Shown here: piece by piece, positions 32,281-33,004 of the stretch
How the letters are laid out: every line of letters starts with the position of its first letter
How positions within the stretch are numbered: position 1 is the stretch's first letter
DNA from: Flavobacteriales bacterium UBA7468
Lineage (GTDB): Bacteria > Bacteroidota > Bacteroidia > Flavobacteriales_D > Crocinitomicaceae
Assembly (NCBI GenBank): GCA_002478565.1
Contig: DLPC01000009.1
Coordinates: 1-33,004, forward strand
Length of the DNA stretch: 33,004 bases
Direction: 5' to 3'
Translations under genes and position numbers: made by a program
Notes under the pieces: generated by a model
The model's database searches: none
Told to the model about the DNA's origin: nothing
What the model saw: only the letters and a program-made list of their open reading frames with translations

Positions 32281-32984
32281 TGTGTTTGAATACTAAAATT
32301 GAATACAGAGGTCATCTCGTTTAACAAGACTTGTTGTACTTCTGCAATTGTAACAACGCGCCCCATTTCTTGAGCCATCGAAGTTACGGCTTTGTCTTGA
32401 ATACCACAGGGTACAATATGACCAAAATAACCAAGATCTGGTGCTACATTTAGGGCTATTCCATGCATGGTAATCCATCTAGAGCATTTAACCCCCATTG
32501 CGCATATTTTTCGGGCGCGCGGGGTGTCCGCATCAATCCATACACCCGTTAGTCCATCAAATCGCGTTGCATTAATTTGAAAATGTGCCAGCGTTCTGAT
32601 AACAGCTTCCTCTAAGAAGCGCATGTATTTATGGATATCCGTAAAGAATTGCTCTAAGTCTAGAATCGGATACATCACCAACTGCCCTGGGCCATGGTAA
32701 GTGATGTCTCCTCCCCGATTAATTTTATAAAACTGTGCATCTACTGCTTGCAAATGGGCTTCGTCTAGTAATAAATGCTCAGCTACTCCACTCTTGCCTA
32801 AAGTATAGACATGAGGATGCTCGCAAAACAATAAATGCTGCTCTGGTACTATCTCTGTTTCGTTTTTACGATTCGAGATTTTGCAATCAACAGCAGCCTT
32901 TAGCAATTCCTCTTGAAGATCCCAAGCTTGTTTGTAATCAATGAGCCCTAAATCACGAACCCTTACAATAGGAAGTTGTTGCAT
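32277..32984 (-). CDS. lipB: Lipoyl(octanoyl) transferase
   Basis: LipB moves octanoate from octanoyl-ACP to the lipoyl domains of 2-oxoacid dehydrogenases and GcvH; LipA then inserts sulfur. The 235 residues contain the family core: GGDITYHGPGQLV (91-103), ARKICAMGVKCSRWITMHG with catalytic Lys159, and the nucleophile Cys193 in VPCGIQDK. The Lys-Cys spacing of 34 equals that of characterised LipB. The start ATG is at 32984, leaving only 20 bases to the window edge, so its promoter and any upstream partner are not visible. It overlaps the downstream unknown gene by four bases. Confidence 0.97.
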   Translation of the reverse strand: MQQLPIVRVRDLGLIDYKQAWDLQEELLKAAVDCKISNRKNETEIVPEQHLLFCEHPHVYTLGKSGVAEHLLLDEAHLQAVDAQFYKINRGGDITYHGPGQLVMYPILDLEQFFTDIHKYMRFLEEAVIRTLAHFQINATRFDGLTGVWIDADTPRARKICAMGVKCSRWITMHGIALNVAPDLGYFGHIVPCGIQDKAVTSMAQEMGRVVTIAEVQQVLLNEMTSVFNFSIQTQ

Positions 32985-33004
32985 TATCTCAGTACATTAA
33001 CATG

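Noticed and set aside
1..33004. CRISPR arrays, transposases, integrases, phage genes, toxin-antitoxin pairs or defence systems
   Set aside because: I saw no regularly spaced repeats, terminal inverted repeats or matching protein motifs anywhere; gene content is core metabolism, respiration, translation and envelope.

Overview
The window is about 33 kb from a member of the Bacteroidota. The evidence is an alternative complex III (ACIII) operon in the order act A-B-C-D-E-F followed by coxB-coxA, a NusA without C-terminal acidic repeats, a DUF2723 membrane protein, a DUF3109 protein, a TPR/membrane/LuxR-type regulator, near absence of Shine-Dalgarno sequences, and promoters that fit the Bacteroidota pattern TTTG-N19-21-TAnnTTTG. 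I cannot place it below phylum from sequence alone. Nothing looks mobile, viral or CRISPR-like; almost all of it is core-genome content.

Layout. (1) 1-7352, minus strand: rimP, nusA, infB, tatA, gatA and a lytic transglycosylase that runs off the left edge. This looks like one co-directional transcription unit, with a well-formed promoter at 7321-7352 and an intrinsic-terminator-like hairpin in its short leader. (2) 7373-7948, plus strand: a DUF3109 cysteine-rich protein divergent from rimP, ending in a bidirectional terminator. (3) 8005-19529, minus strand: an eight-gene respiratory operon, actABCDEF-coxB-coxA, encoding quinol:cytochrome c/oxidase ACIII plus subunits I and II of an aa3-type oxidase. 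(4) 19734-20102, plus strand: a small exported SPOR-domain protein, tail to tail with thiL (minus strand, 20099-21130). (5) 21195-23015, plus strand: a TPR-transmembrane-HTH regulator, then a bidirectional terminator shared with tRNA-Gln(UUG) on the minus strand. (6) 23303-31817, plus strand: a tight four-gene run of DUF2723 glycosyltransferase-like protein, CPA2 cation/proton antiporter with a long cytoplasmic tail, sensor histidine kinase and gpmI. (7) 31870-32984, minus strand: lipB and a coupled unknown 136-residue gene.

How it fits together. The first block makes translation initiation and transcription factors plus the TatA translocase. ActB in block 3 carries a Tat signal with a lipobox, so it is a likely Tat substrate. 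Block 3 forms a respiratory chain segment: menaquinol is oxidised by ACIII, electrons pass through c-type hemes (six motifs in ActA, one in ActE) to the CuA site of CoxB and then to the CoxA heme-copper centre. The fourth-quarter operon joins envelope glycosylation, ion homeostasis and signalling genes to a glycolytic enzyme.

I found no clearly new defence or mobile system. The most interesting signals are the promoter-proximal terminator-like hairpin ahead of rimP-nusA-infB, the interleaved divergent promoters with an apparently leaderless DUF3109 gene, the six-heme ActA, the helical insertion in the CoxB periplasmic domain, and the orphan kinase translationally coupled to gpmI. No gene-free stretch exceeds 300 bases; the longest, 23016-23302, holds a terminator, tRNA-Gln and its promoter.
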